A DNA stretch of 64,000 bases, taken from positions 108,953,910 through 109,017,909 of the forward strand of contig CM063284.1 in the NCBI GenBank assembly GCA_032173965.1, given 5' to 3'. The translations under genes were made by a program, and so were the position numbers. Within the stretch, counting starts at the first letter, position 1. Each line of letters begins with the position of its first letter. The notes beneath the pieces were generated by a model, which ran no database searches, was not told the origin of the DNA, and saw only the letters and a list, made by a program, of their open reading frames with translations. Positions 25,141 through 36,020 of this stretch are shown here, one piece after another. This DNA comes from Sitta carolinensis (Eukaryota; Chordata; Aves; Passeriformes; Sittidae).

Positions 25141-25965
25141 AGAATCAAAGAATGAAAATGGCCTCTAAAACCATCTAGTTCCAACTTTCCTGCCATTGGC
25201 GGGGACACTTCCAATGATAAGGAAACCACGATTTCTCTGAGTTTCCTGATACTGAAGATTTCCCCAAACCAGGTGCAGGACCTTGTTCTATTTGGCCATA
25301 TTGAATGAAGTTCACATGGACCCACACCTCAGGCCTATCAATGTCCCTCTGGATGACATCCCTTCCCTCAAGCAAATCAACAGGTTTTCTGCAGACTTGC
25401 TGAGGTTCTACTCAATCACAGTATGTCACTAATTAATATTCTGAAAAATATTTGTGCCACTACAGATCCTTAAGAGCCACTATAAGTTACTGGTTTCCAT
25501 TTAGACTTTGTGTGATTGTCTGCAACATTTTGAACATGGTCATCCAGCCACTTATCTAGCTATCCAGACATTCCTTATCCATCTAACAGTACATCTACCA
25601 AACCAGTATCTCATCAACTTAGAAGCAAGGACTGTATCAAAGACAGGAGTTCAGGACAGGTGACATCCACAGCTCTTCCCTTCTCTACTGGTGGAATCAC
25701 GCTACTGTGGAAGGTAAAAAGATGAGTCAGGTGGATCTTCCCCTAGTGAAGCCATGTTGTCTGTCTCTAAAAACTGCCCTGTTTTCCTGATGTTTTGACA
25801 TATTTTTCATGAGGATCTGTTCCATGATCTTAATTCCTCTGGTAACTGGGGACTTTACCTGACTGGCATGACTTTTCAAATATGATGGTGGAGAGTTGCT
25901 TAGCAACTGAATCGGGTAATTCTATTAAGTCTCTGGAAGGCATCTTATCAGGTCCCATGATAAGG
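25141..25965 (-). mobile_element. CR1 LINE fragment (3' UTR joined to ORF2 reverse transcriptase), minus strand
   Basis: On the plus strand the start (25141-25205) is an antisense CR1 3' end. From about 25250 it becomes antisense ORF2. The minus-strand frame at 25175-25375 contains LEGRDVIQRDIDRPEVWVHVN, which follows the CR1 reverse-transcriptase region LEGRDAIQRDLDRLERWA closely. Further on, antisense phrases for the QHGF-containing part of the polymerase (plus strand GTGAAGCCATGTTGTCTG, 25748-25765) and for the upstream finger region (CATGACTTTTCAAATATGATGG, 25868-25889) are visible. Many frameshifts and stops make it a dead copy. The 3' UTR piece is joined almost directly to the polymerase region, so the C-terminal part of ORF2 is deleted. 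Confidence 0.88.
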
Positions 25966-25984
25966 ATTCACGAATGAAATTATG

Positions 25985-26473
25985 TTCCCCTACAAGAGAG
26001 ACTTTGAGGTGCTGGAATGTGTCAGAGAAGGGCAGTGAGTTTGGTGGATGATCTGGAGCACAAGTGTTATGAGGAGTGGCTGAGGGAACTGGGCATCTTT
26101 AGCCTGTGGAAAAGAAGGCTTAGGGGAGACTTTATCACTCTCTAAACCTAACTGAGGGTTTAGCCAGACGGGAGTCAGTCTTTTCTCCTAAATAACAGAT
26201 GTTAAGATGAAGAATTTGTCTCCACATGCAACAAGAGATGTAGATGACTACTACAGGGTGGTCAGAAATTTGAATATTTTCAATATTCCATGCCCAGAGA
26301 AGTGGTAGAGTCACCATATCAAAAAGTAAGAAAAAGATGTGTAAGGAGGTGTGGTGTCTAGGGACACGGTTTGGTGGTGGAGTTGGCAGTCCTGGGTTGG
26401 TGGTTGCACTTGATGATCTTACAGTTCTTTTCCAATCAAAACAATTCTATGATTTTATGATTTTTTTTTTTTT
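25985..26473 (+). mobile_element. CR1 LINE 3' fragment, plus strand
   Basis: The start matches the C-terminal part of CR1 ORF2 (CTACAAGAGAGACTTTGAGGTGCTGGA, split over 25990-26017; GAGGAGTGGCTGAGGGAACTGGGC near 26071-26094). It runs through the 3' UTR to a typical end, TTCTATGATTTTATGA followed by a T run at 26461-26473. The remains of the YEDRLRELGLFSLEKRRLRGD-type motif can be followed, although stops and frameshifts show it is dead. It lies next to a minus-strand CR1, so the two copies are 5' to 5'. Confidence 0.88.
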
Positions 26474-27324
26474 CGTAAAAGGCTGTCGATAATTTTTCTT
26501 GCCCTAAACTTTGTGCCTAGGCTTAATTTTATTTTTAGCTCCTTTGAAAGAAGTTTACTTTTTCTAAAGCAATTTAGAAAAAAATTGCTGTACTGTTAGC
26601 ACAACCTAACAGTAACCTTCCTTGGAATAGAATAAACTCAAGAAAATTGGAAAAGTATGAATTCAAAATAAATATTAACATGATTAAATCATTAGTGGGC
26701 AAGGGGGTAGAATAAACTCTGACAGACTATATTGAGATTGTTTAATCATAGTGAAATGTAGACTATCAAATGGAGTCAAGTCCATAGGTGTAGAATACAT
26801 TTTGGCTTTCCAGTTCTAACTACCCTATTTGGACTAGAGGAACAGCAAAATTTATATTTTTATTTTCTGAGCTAAATATAGCCTGGTGATTTTTCAAGAA
26901 TACTGTATATAGCTACTGATGCACAAATTAAGCAATGCAATTAGACATCTGTTCCGGTATAACAGAAACAACATAAAATATAAATATACCTGGCATGTTT
27001 TTAAACAGGAATAGAAGATCTCCTGCCCACACAGGTCTTATTCAGACCTTCATTTCCCAGAAAGGATGAACTACATCTGAAGAGTACAAAAAATGATGTG
27101 CAAATTAACTCTTGCTTTTATTTTCACGAACGGGTTACCCTTCAGTAGAGGCACAGAACCATTAAAAATAAGAAAATATTTTCCAGGGACCCATCAAGGT
27201 ATCATCAGTGGTGGAAAATATTCTGAGAAAAACATAATATATTAAGAATTATTTGCAGAGAAGAAACTTTCATCCAGCACAAGAAATTTCACCTCGGAAC
27301 CTCTTTCCATTGAGGCTGCCTTTC
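26474..27324. other. AT-rich single-copy DNA, no gene seen
   Basis: No coding or repeat feature was recognised between two CR1 pieces. Confidence 0.5.
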
Positions 27325-27505
27325 CACTGCAACTGGCTGTCCAGGGAGACTGTGGGAGCTCCCTCTCTGCAGACATGCAAAGCTCACCCAGAAGCATTCC
27401 TGTGTCACCGACTCTAGGTGACCCTGCATTGGCAGGGGGGTTGGACTGGATGATGTCCCTTCCAACCCTTACAGTTCTGAGAAGCTGTGATTCTGTAATA
27501 CTATA
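27325..27505 (+). mobile_element. CR1 LINE 3' end fragment
   Basis: The end reads GGCAGGGGGGTTGGACTGGATGATG, CCCTTCCAACCCTTACAGTTCTG, then TGTGATTCTGTAAT, which is a clear CR1 3' UTR terminus. The upstream part (GGCTGTCCAGGGAGACTGTGGGAGCTCC) matches the usual gtt-gcccagagagg-tgtggag part of the 3' UTR region. The copy is 5'-truncated and has no open frame. Confidence 0.88.
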
Positions 27506-30500
27506 TGTTCCCCTGCACCCTTACATTTTCAAATATGTCAGCCCAAAATGACCATGGCAATGGAAAAGAATGCTTAACTTTGATTTCATAATTAATTAAA
27601 AGATCAATGACTGTTCCACACAGCTGGGTATTAAGCTGTCCTAGAATCTAATTCCAGCCTTTTGATACACATTTTGGGGCCTTTTTTTTTTCTTCAAATG
27701 TCACATAAAACTGACCGAGTAAGTTTACAGAATACCTAATGAGAAAACACTACATCATTCTTAACACAGAGCACAAGCAAACAGTTTTATTCCTGTTTGT
27801 GCAGCTTAACCTTCTGCAAAAGTAATTAGGTCTATAATTAAAAAGCTATTTGGAATGATTAAAACCCTGTTATCTAGTGGCATTTAAAGACAAATGCAAA
27901 TGTCAGAAAGGATGAATTAATTAAAATTACTATTTAAAAGGAAAAAAGTATATTAGTGTAAGAACTAGAGGATGTTATTTACTGAAATGCTACAATATGA
28001 GGTGAAGTTGCAGAGGATAAAGAGAAGGTTGAAACAATTTTATCTGGCATTTTGTAATGTGTTCTGCTGCCATTTATGAATGTATATTGTTATGCACATG
28101 CATAACTTTAAGCCTCTGTCACTCAGTCATAGTTTAGGAACTCTGGGGTTGCTCACAGAAATCTCTGTGATTTGTCTCTGCTTTCCAGTCTAAATCCATG
28201 TTGAATTGCAAAGGGAGACCCTCCCTCCCTCCCTCCCTCCCTTCTCACCTCTCATTCCTCCCTTCCCTCCTCTGATTCCTCCATGCAATTAATACAAAGG
28301 AAAAGTGAAGTAACATCAAGAATCCTTTTTCATAAAGTTGATTTCCCACAGCTATCTATACTGAATAGATTTAGTGCAATAATTTAACAAATCCACAATA
28401 TAGACATGGTGAAGGAGGCATGTTGGCAGTGTGTGTGCTGTGTAACTCAAGTGACTTTTTAAAAAATCCCTGAAGAGTTAATCTGTATAAAGACATGTCA
28501 CTGTATGAAAGGGATGTCTTTCAGAAGCATTTCAGCATGCACGCCCACAGTAGATGTTCAGCATCAGCCCCGTGAGGAAGCTGTCTCTGTTCTCTCATAA
28601 TAGAAAATGAACCTAAGGAGATAAGTTTAATCTTTGATTACTATGAATGCCCTTTCTTATGCCAAAAGGCCTTGTGACTTTCTTTACCAGTCTCAATATA
28701 GAATTATGACAGCATTTTTCTTCATGAAGATTATTTCTTCAGAGCATGAAGCTTTCTTCTTTTTATCTTATCCAATTAGCTATAACATAAGAGCATAACA
28801 GAGACAACACTGCTTTTCCCTCTCATCAATGAAAAACCACACAGCCAAAACATTTGCAACAATTAATACCAAGAAACTTCATATTTTAAGGCAGTGGGCT
28901 TGGTCTCAAATGTTTGTATGTGTGAACAATTGCTGTAATTTGCTTCTGGATTTATCACTATCACCTTGAATATTTAGATTATGCTAAATAAGTGGAGAAA
29001 ATGTCTTTTTTTCAAACTGCTTTTTAAAGGCAGTGATACTGATTGCAAGGTGAATTCCCTTCCCACTGCATAATTAAAGCACTATGGCCAGCAAAGATTA
29101 ATTTTTAGTGCACACTCCCACATGTTAACACAAAAATCATGCAAATTTCTATTACTTGCTCAAAGACAGCAACATCTATTAATTATTATGACTTAATTTG
29201 ACAAATCTCTGTTTATAAGGCTTGTGTCTTTTCAACTTCATTATAAGGACTTCAAGAGACACTTAAGAAATTGCTCTGTGAGGAAAAAAATCCTTAAGCA
29301 ATACAAATGATAAATTAGCTAAAGCACAGCATATCTGTTTCTTCAAGAAACATTGTAGCAATTACTATTTTTTTTTAGAAAAAGGATTAATTTTAAAAAA
29401 AGGAGCTCTAAGTTTTAAATAATTTAAGTAAAATTACAAATTTCAGACATAAAAAGATAATTATATTTTGACTGAAAATTTCAGGATGTTTCCACTTCAC
29501 TTTAAAGGGTACTAGAAATCTCAGCCAAAATCATAGATATAAAAGATATTTTCAATTACCCATAGTTCAACAACAAACATTTTGTTATTAATTAAAGTGT
29601 ATGATCTCTGAAAAGCATGGAAAAAGAGAATTGTTCAAGGATTTGGGGTTTTTTAATGTGTTTAAGGCATCTACTGTTAAAGGGGAAGGAAAATGCGTCA
29701 CTAATTTCTAATTTCTAATATTGCTGTTCTGATATTAGTTTTTGGATGTGTCTTCATTTACTTGTTTATTTTGTCAGTTTACACTGTAAGCCCTTTGGGA
29801 CTGAGGCTGGAACTATAAAGTACAATGTGTTTTCACATTTCATTCTGACCTGGGTTAGAGCATTTAGATAATACTGTAACATAAACTGAGCCATTTTAAT
29901 GGCATAAATTGCTTAATTTCAGTTCTCTCAGCAAAAAAAAGGTCAGTAAAAGTGTTTTTCTTCATTTTTCGTTGTTGTTATCAAATAATTTGATTAAATT
30001 ATTTACATGTTAAATGTATTACAGTTTATGTGTACCAAAGACTTTTTTCTGCAACTCTTTGTACAGAGCACAGCAGGGAACACAATGTCATTAAGTTTCA
30101 ACCCCAGTGTGAGATACTGCTTTATCTGAACATAAGAAAGGTTATGCTCTAGGCATAATCCTCCACAGTGAGGTCTTGATTCATAAGCTCACTGCAGAAT
30201 TCACAGTAAACAGAGAAAATATCAGAGCTGGTTAGCTTAGTCTTCATGTGGGAGTAAGAGGTTAGACAGAAAGCACTTGTAAATCTCAAGGTACTTGTGC
30301 TTTTGCTCCTTTATCGTGAAAAAACAAGGTTAGAAGAGACAACAGGGAGTGATTGAAATGCGGATGGAAAATATTTGAAAGTCATTCTCCACATGTACAA
30401 ATGCTAGAGAATATTTCTTTTGTTTGGCCTTATTACTTTGTGTAGAAAGGAGAAGTTCTGTGGGGTTATTCCCCCTAAACCCACTCAGAATCACCACCTC

Positions 30501-30823
30501 TTTTCTCTCATTTTAGGCAAGCAGTTGTTTTTACTGTGCATTGTACATCTGAGCTTATATCCTCTTTATGTGGGAAGGGAATGAAAAAAAGAAATGAACA
30601 GAACCATGGGCCTGTTTTGACAAAGTGTGTTTTGTCTGTGCAAGAATTTATTTGATTTTCCTTCACATTACAGGTATCAAATAGTCTATTATGAACTATT
30701 CTATATGTCTTTTCAAATTACCAACCTCATAGACTTCCAAACAGCAGAGTATTGAGGGAATTACAAATTTTATCTGTTTATTGGTTTTTAACATAATAGA
30801 CATAATATAACCTCCTATGGAAT
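27506..30823. other. Single-copy AT-rich DNA, possible conserved noncoding elements
   Basis: No gene was recognised. Parts near 27770-27920 and 28900-29240 are dense in TAATTA/ATTAA homeodomain-type cores and contain perfect ATGCAAAT octamers (27894-27901, 29139-29146). They have little repeat content, which is the look of vertebrate developmental enhancers. That reading is inference only. Confidence 0.4.
28219..28242. repeat. (CCCT)n microsatellite
   Basis: Six CCCT units, followed by C/T-rich sequence to about 28283. Confidence 0.9.
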
Positions 30824-32180
30824 TGTTGTGTGGCCAAATGCTAGATTCTCACAAGTCATTTGCTTACCCTCTTCTGCTATAGTTGGGCAGAGGTGAAGGA
30901 AAAAAAATTAACAAAGGGCTTATGAGCTGAGGTAAGAACTGTGAGAAAAACACTCTAATGGCAAGACAGGTTTAAATTTAAAGGTAAAAACTAAATACAG
31001 TCAGCAAAGGATAATGAGAAGTAAAATAAGCCCTTAAAACACTTTTCTTTCTCCCCCAGCCTCTCCTTCCTTCCTGACAACGCGGGGAGACAGGACATGG
31101 GAGTTTTGGTCAGTTCATCACTTGAGATCTTTTTTCCTTTTTATCAGGGAGAGGAGTCTTTTCTGCTACGTTATGGGGTCCCTCCCATGGGCAAACAGTC
31201 TTTCCAAAACTGTAGTGGTGTGGGTCACCCGTCCACAGGGTGCAGTCCTCGAAGCATAGGCTGCTCTAGTTTGGAAGAAAGGGCCCTCTTTCTCTGTCTC
31301 TGGTACCCCGGGCCCCCACTCTCTCAATCCAGGATTCCCACTAGACCACAGCTCCACACGCTCCGTGTGAGCACTTTTCCCACAGGCTGTGAGTGGATCT
31401 CTGCATCCCCATGACTTCATGCATTAAAAGGGAACAGTTTGTTTTACCATAGTCTTCACCACAGCTTTCTGAGGAATCTCGGCTCCCACACTTGAAGCAC
31501 CTCCTGCCCCTCCGTTTTTTCCAGTGACCTGGTGTCTCCATGTTGTTTTCCCTCACATGTCCTCACTTCCTCTTCTTCTTTGACTAGAAGAAAAATTGCT
31601 GCTTTTAAGTACCACTGTCAACAAATTCCACTAATTCAAAGACCCTTGCAAGATCCCACAGTGCCAAAAAGTTGATCTCTTCTAGGTTCCACATCATGGA
31701 ATCACTTGTCATGTTTGCGCTGCTGGCCAGGCAGCCACACCCGCACCGCCATCAGCTGTTGGCGCCATCAGGCAGTGCTGGCCACTGTGGCATTGGCGCT
31801 CTTCGCTGCCTCTCCTCCTGAGGGGCGCCGGGAAGCGTGAGCTGCCACCGCTGCCCCTGCCCTCTTCGCCTGCAGCACCGCTGGCTGTGGGCAGCCAGGC
31901 AGGCAAGGCTTGCCACGGGCCACGCCGAGATGCCCTTGGCAGCAGCGCTTTGCCATCCCTGGGAAAAAAACGCAACACTGTTTTGATTTTCTTCTTAAAT
32001 ATTGCATCACAGATGGCGTTACCAAGCTCACTAACTGGCCAGCAGCATGTCCATCTTCAGAGCCAGCAGAGATTGGCTTTGTTGGGCATGGTGGAAGCTT
32101 CCAGCAGCTTCTCACAAAAGTACCCCCAACACAGGATATTACTTTTTTGGTAAGGGTTTGCTGCAGTTAAGTAAGCCTAT
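30824..32180 (-). mobile_element. Degenerate songbird ERV LTR, minus strand, with internal insertion
   Basis: Read from the minus strand, this follows an LTR family I recall as common in songbirds. In antisense order on the plus strand it shows: TTGTTGTGTGG (30823-30833), AACAAAGGGCTTATGAGCTGAGG (30910-30932), GGATAATGAGAAGTAAAATAA (31009-31029), GTCAGTTCATCAC (31109-31121), GGGTCCCTCCCATGGGC (31176-31192), CACCTCCTGCCCCTCC (31498-31513), GTGACCTGGTGTCTCCATG, CTTCTTAAATAT (31992-32003) and AAGCTTCCAGCAGCTTCTCAC (32094-32114). The same blocks occur in reverse orientation at 38380-39190. Relative to that copy about 350 bp are extra (about 31580-31970), much of it GC-rich. Open frames inside, for example 31166-31420 and 31768-32115, are LTR noise. 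No retroviral genes adjoin it. Confidence 0.72.
31700..31970. other. GC-rich block inside the minus-strand LTR
   Basis: A sharply bounded, GC- and CpG-rich block (many GCC, GGC and CGC words) sits between LTR segments that are nearly adjacent in the other copy of the family. It could be a nested insertion, an alternative LTR subtype or captured CpG-island DNA. Overlapping open frames on both strands (31709-31978, 31768-32115, 31887-32153) are expected in GC-rich DNA and have no recognised domain. Confidence 0.5.
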
Positions 32181-33984
32181 CGACCTTCCAAAATATGCAA
32201 GTTATCACATCAGACTTTGTGTGGCTAGTTTGGTTATTTCTGTTGAATATGCATGTACTCACATGTTATAGGATAATTAATAGTTAAACTAATGAAACTG
32301 ACAGACCTTTACATTACATGAAGTCCTCCCTAGGGTGTTCATTACTGACCATTTAGTGCTATACCTATATGAAATCTTCAGAGCTGAGTGTTGTATTAAG
32401 GTTATTGTTCTTCATTTCTAGTGTTTCTTTCTGAAAAAAATTCAATGTAACTGATCATGTTCCCTCTGACCTGATTTTTTTGAGGAAAATAAGACATACA
32501 GGTGATTCAGCAGAAATTCTTTCAATGAAGAAAAATGGTACAGTAAATAACTATCATTAAATTCTTTATCTGTGGTCACTCTTGCTTTAGCAGCCGTATT
32601 TCCTTTGTTGCACCCTCCTCTGCTACAAATTACTTGCAACTCCTACCCTGACATGTGTCCATTCTCTAAAACATCTTCAATATAGAGACAGAGTCAGTGC
32701 CTAGCAGCCCTTGAAATACATGTACTCACTTTTTCTGTAGGTGAAGAGCCAATGAATAAACAAATCACTGCCTTACAGTGTAGAAAGAAAATGTATTTGG
32801 AAAAATGCTTACTCTGGCAGGTGGGATTTTAAAAGAAATGCATCTCATCTGCCTTCTAGAACTAACAGTTTAAATAACATTAGAAACAGACCCATGTAAA
32901 CCCATGTCAGAAAGACACAAGATAAATAATGAGAAATGTGATCTATACCTATTTTAGGAAATGTCTGTACTCAAAATCTGATGTTTAGAATCCTAATCTC
33001 TTCAGTACATTCTTGATTACTTTCATTATGGTGTCACAGGGAACAGCATAGTAATAATGCAAATGACCATCAATAACAGATGATGTCTAAATCATCTACT
33101 TTAACCAACCACACAAATTAAACCTAAATATAGTACCACTCCAATATGGTACCTTCTTAATGATCTGAGCTACATTCCAAATTTTCTTTCAGTCAGGCAC
33201 TTACTCACAAAATTGTGCTGTTAACTGCAAGGCAGCAGACTGGAGATAAATGTTGAAGAATGATTAAAAAATATAAAAATAAAGGAAGTAACAATTAAAA
33301 AAGATAGAAATGTGATGATTTATTCAAATAAGAAGAAGGTTTAAGAATCTAAATAAATTAAAAATAGACAGAGTCTATGAATCTAAAGTCATCAGTGAAA
33401 TCAGCTAATTTATCCAGGAACCCCAGTTCCATATAATCTGCAGTTAATGTTTTAATTCCCTATTGTGCCTCCTCCACAGGTACCCCAGTATGAACACAGG
33501 TGAGTTCAATGAGAATCACCAAAGTATGTGCTTGAAATACTGGTATTCAAGAGCATACCCAAAACTCTATAGAGAGACCTCTCAGTTTATATCACTGCTG
33601 GAGGTGAAAAAGAATAACCCTCCTTCCTTCCTGTCCTCCTCCATTTTTTACATATTAAAGTAACTCACCACTGTAGCTTAATAAGCAAAGTCTCATGAAT
33701 AGAAACTTGCATTTAGTGTGTGACCAAATCCCAAAATATTGAATGCAACACTTCTCAGAAAGATGTTTAACTTATTGGGATGTTTAACTAATATGGGAGC
33801 ACTCCCCACTTGTCTCATTCCTTTCTGTCAGTCACACTGTCCTGTGCTGCAGAGAAAGGAAGAGCCTAGGCAGGCTGTAAGCAAAGTGCTCCAGCCCTCC
33901 CAGAGGAATGAGGTGACCTGATGGTGCAGGAAGCTTAGGCAAATAAGGTAGTAGTGCTGCAGCCGATCCGGTTGAATCCCCTCA
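32181..33984. other. AT-rich single-copy DNA, no gene seen
   Basis: No gene or repeat was recognised. Frames of 60-66 codons have no motifs. Confidence 0.5.
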
Positions 33985-34177
33985 TCCTGGAGGAATCCCA
34001 GAATCAGAGTGCTTGAAGAAAAACCTTCTGGAGGTCATGTGGTCCAGTAACTGTGCTCAGTCAGTGCCACCTAGAGTGCACGACTATGTCCAGGCAACTT
34101 TTAAATATCTCCACAACCTTTCTGGGCGGCCTGTGTCATTGCTCTATCATCCTCACAGGGATAAATATTTTCCTGAT
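33985..34177 (-). mobile_element. CR1 LINE 3' part, minus strand (left half of a split copy)
   Basis: On the plus strand it begins GAGGAATCCCAGAATCAGAG, continues GAGGTCATGTGGTCCAG and CTATGTCCAGGCAAC, then CACAACCTTTCTGGGCGGCCTGTGTCA (34110-34136). This is the antisense CR1 3' UTR order. It stops at 34177, exactly where an LTR with TGT...ACA ends begins. The rest of the same CR1 resumes after 35560. Confidence 0.8.
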
Positions 34178-35560
34178 TGTGGTGGTTTGAAAAGGAAGTG
34201 AGTTTTTTGGGATTTGGTGGTCAAACTAATGGGTGTTCAGGTTTGAATATTGGTACTTGGTGCGGTCATTGAGGACAAGGATACGTCTCTGAGAACACAG
34301 GGGGTTAAAAGCAGAGGGCTCCTGGGAGAACTCTCTCTTGGTTCTGGTCTGTGAAGGAGGTCAGGCCTCCTCTGCCCAGCGGCGGGCAGGCTGGGCAGGG
34401 GAGGGGAAGCCATGCGGCCTGGGTGAGGTAGGTCAGAGCTTTGGGTACAGAGGGGAAGAGAAAGCTTTTGTAGGATGAAAGGGTGGAGAAAGTATAAGAA
34501 TTTTGAGAGGTATCAGGTAGTCTCCTTCCCTTTCCCTTCCTGGAGAGAGAGAGAGAAAGATTGTGTTTGTGCTACCTTGAAATTTGATATCAACAGCCGG
34601 GCAGCACAGCCAAAAGAGTAAGGAGGGCGTGGCACGAGAAGGTGCCCGGCAAGTCAAGTCATGGGAGTTCTGGGCAGGCACAACTTAAGGTTTTAACCCT
34701 TTTTGTAGATGATGGAAATTTTACAAAGACTGATCTTCCTGAATTTGAAGGAAAAGAAGGAGAGAGGTGAAATAGAGAGAACTGGGTAAATGTGATGAAA
34801 GTTTGTGTAAGTGAAGGATTGTCGGAAGACATTGAGAAGAATCTTAGTTGGAAGAGATGATATAGTGGCCTTTGGCTGGACTTTTCTTGTATGGCCATAG
34901 ACGGACCCAATTTTCCTGTAATGCAGAGACTGTATCTAGGGGGAGGCATTGGCTTAGAGCCAAGAGTGGACAGTGAAAGAGTGGTGTAAGCAGAGATGAG
35001 AGGAAGATCTCTGTTCTCAAGGCCCCTCAGCCCCAGGGGGTGAAACTGGGGGGACTGGCATCCCAAGATTTGAGAGACTGTCGGGTTTTTTTAGAACTGA
35101 CCAAAGCATCTTTAAAAAGAGAAACCTTAGAAACAGTTCTGGTCCATGCACAGTGGTGAGAGCACTGGACACGGAAGGAAGAGGTCATGATATGGTACAA
35201 GAAGGACTCCTATCTCTCCTTGATGAACTGAGTGCTGATTATCAGAAGGGTGGTAATGGACTGAGGATTGATTATCTGAGAAGTGGTAACTAAACTGGGA
35301 ATTTGAGTTTTGTCTCACTGTGTTGTGTTGAGAATTTGGGTGGGGGGAGGAGGAGTGTTTCCAAGCTTTTCATCCCCTTCTGTGTGTGTCTCCTTTATAT
35401 ATTGTAAGTTAATCAAGTTGTTTTGTTTTGGTTTTTTTTTTCCTTTTGTTCCTAAGTTAGAACCTGCTTTGCTCTGTTTTTAGTCACATCTCACAACAGA
35501 CACCAGAGACAATATATTTTCATGGGGGCACTGGTCTTGTGCCAGCGTCAAGCCATGACA
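34178..35560 (+). mobile_element. Songbird-type LTR (1383 bp) inserted in a CR1
   Basis: The element starts TGTGGTGGTTTGA (34178-34190) and ends TCAAGCCATGACA (35548-35560). These ends form an imperfect inverted repeat (11 of 13 paired) with TG...CA termini. The 3' part, with AACCTGCTTTGCTCTGTTTT, a GTCACATCTCACAACAGACACC stretch and CATGGGGGCACTGG, matches an LTR I recall from songbird genomes. There are no gag, pol or env frames; the longest frame (34659-35066, minus, 135 codons) has no viral motif. The flanking bases (TGAT before, GACA after) do not form a convincing target duplication. The insertion splits a minus-strand CR1, so it is younger than that CR1. A solo LTR is the simplest reading, and the plus orientation is recalled rather than proven. 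Confidence 0.72.
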
Positions 35561-35580
35561 GACATACAATGTATTTTATA

Positions 35581-35617
<37 letters not shown>

Positions 35618-36020
35618 AATTTATGTACTCACAATTTAATAATAAGTTCCCCCCCAAGCCTTCTCTTTTCCAGGCTAAACAGTCCCACAAGTCAAGCCTA
35701 TCCTCAATAACTACTCTAGTATCTCATATCTTTGTGGCCCTTCACAGGACTCCCCTGTATGTCCCTGTCACTCCTGTAGAGGAGCCCAGAACTGGACATA
35801 GTACTCCATGTATGGCCTCACCAGTGCTGAGCAGATGGGAAGGATCACTCCCTTGACCATATGCTGAGCAACTGTTTGTCTAATGTTGGCCAGTGTACAA
35901 ATACATTGGCCTGGTTTGTGATAAGGCTCATTGTGACATTGGCTCAAGTTCAACTTCTCACATTGCCAACTGTCCTGTTACTGCAAAGCTCCTTATGTTC
36001 TCATGACCTGTACTCAAACT
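35561..36020 (-). mobile_element. CR1 LINE ORF2 C-terminal part, minus strand (right half of a split copy)
   Basis: After a short microsatellite, the plus strand reads AAGCCTTCTCTTTTCCAGGCTAAACAGTCCC (35656-35686), then GAGCCCAGAACTGGACATAGTACTCC and ACCAGTGCTGAGCAGATGGGAAGGATCAC (35820-35848), which are antisense CR1 ORF2. The minus-strand frame 35768-35953 contains ICSALVRPYMEYYVQFWAP, very close to the CR1 motif YSALVRPHLEYCVQFWGP. This continues the CR1 interrupted at 34177. Confidence 0.87.
35581..35616. repeat. (TCTG)5(TCTA)4 microsatellite
   Basis: Compound tetranucleotide repeat, uninterrupted, 20 bp after the 3' end of the LTR and inside the residual CR1. It replaces part of the expected CR1 sequence. 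Confidence 0.95.

Noticed and set aside
27816..27836. GCAAAAGTAATTAGG, similar to a mariner terminal inverted repeat
   Set aside because: Only a 12-bp core matches, and I see no partner inverted end or transposase remnant nearby.
31768..32115. 115-codon minus-strand frame with Cys and Arg residues
   Set aside because: Spans the GC-rich block and LTR sequence; GC-rich DNA has few stop codons, and overlapping frames on both strands are equally long.
34659..35066. 135-codon minus-strand open frame, the longest in the window
   Set aside because: It lies wholly inside the LTR at 34178-35560, is rich in S, P, F and L without any viral or cellular motif, and is antisense to the presumed element orientation.
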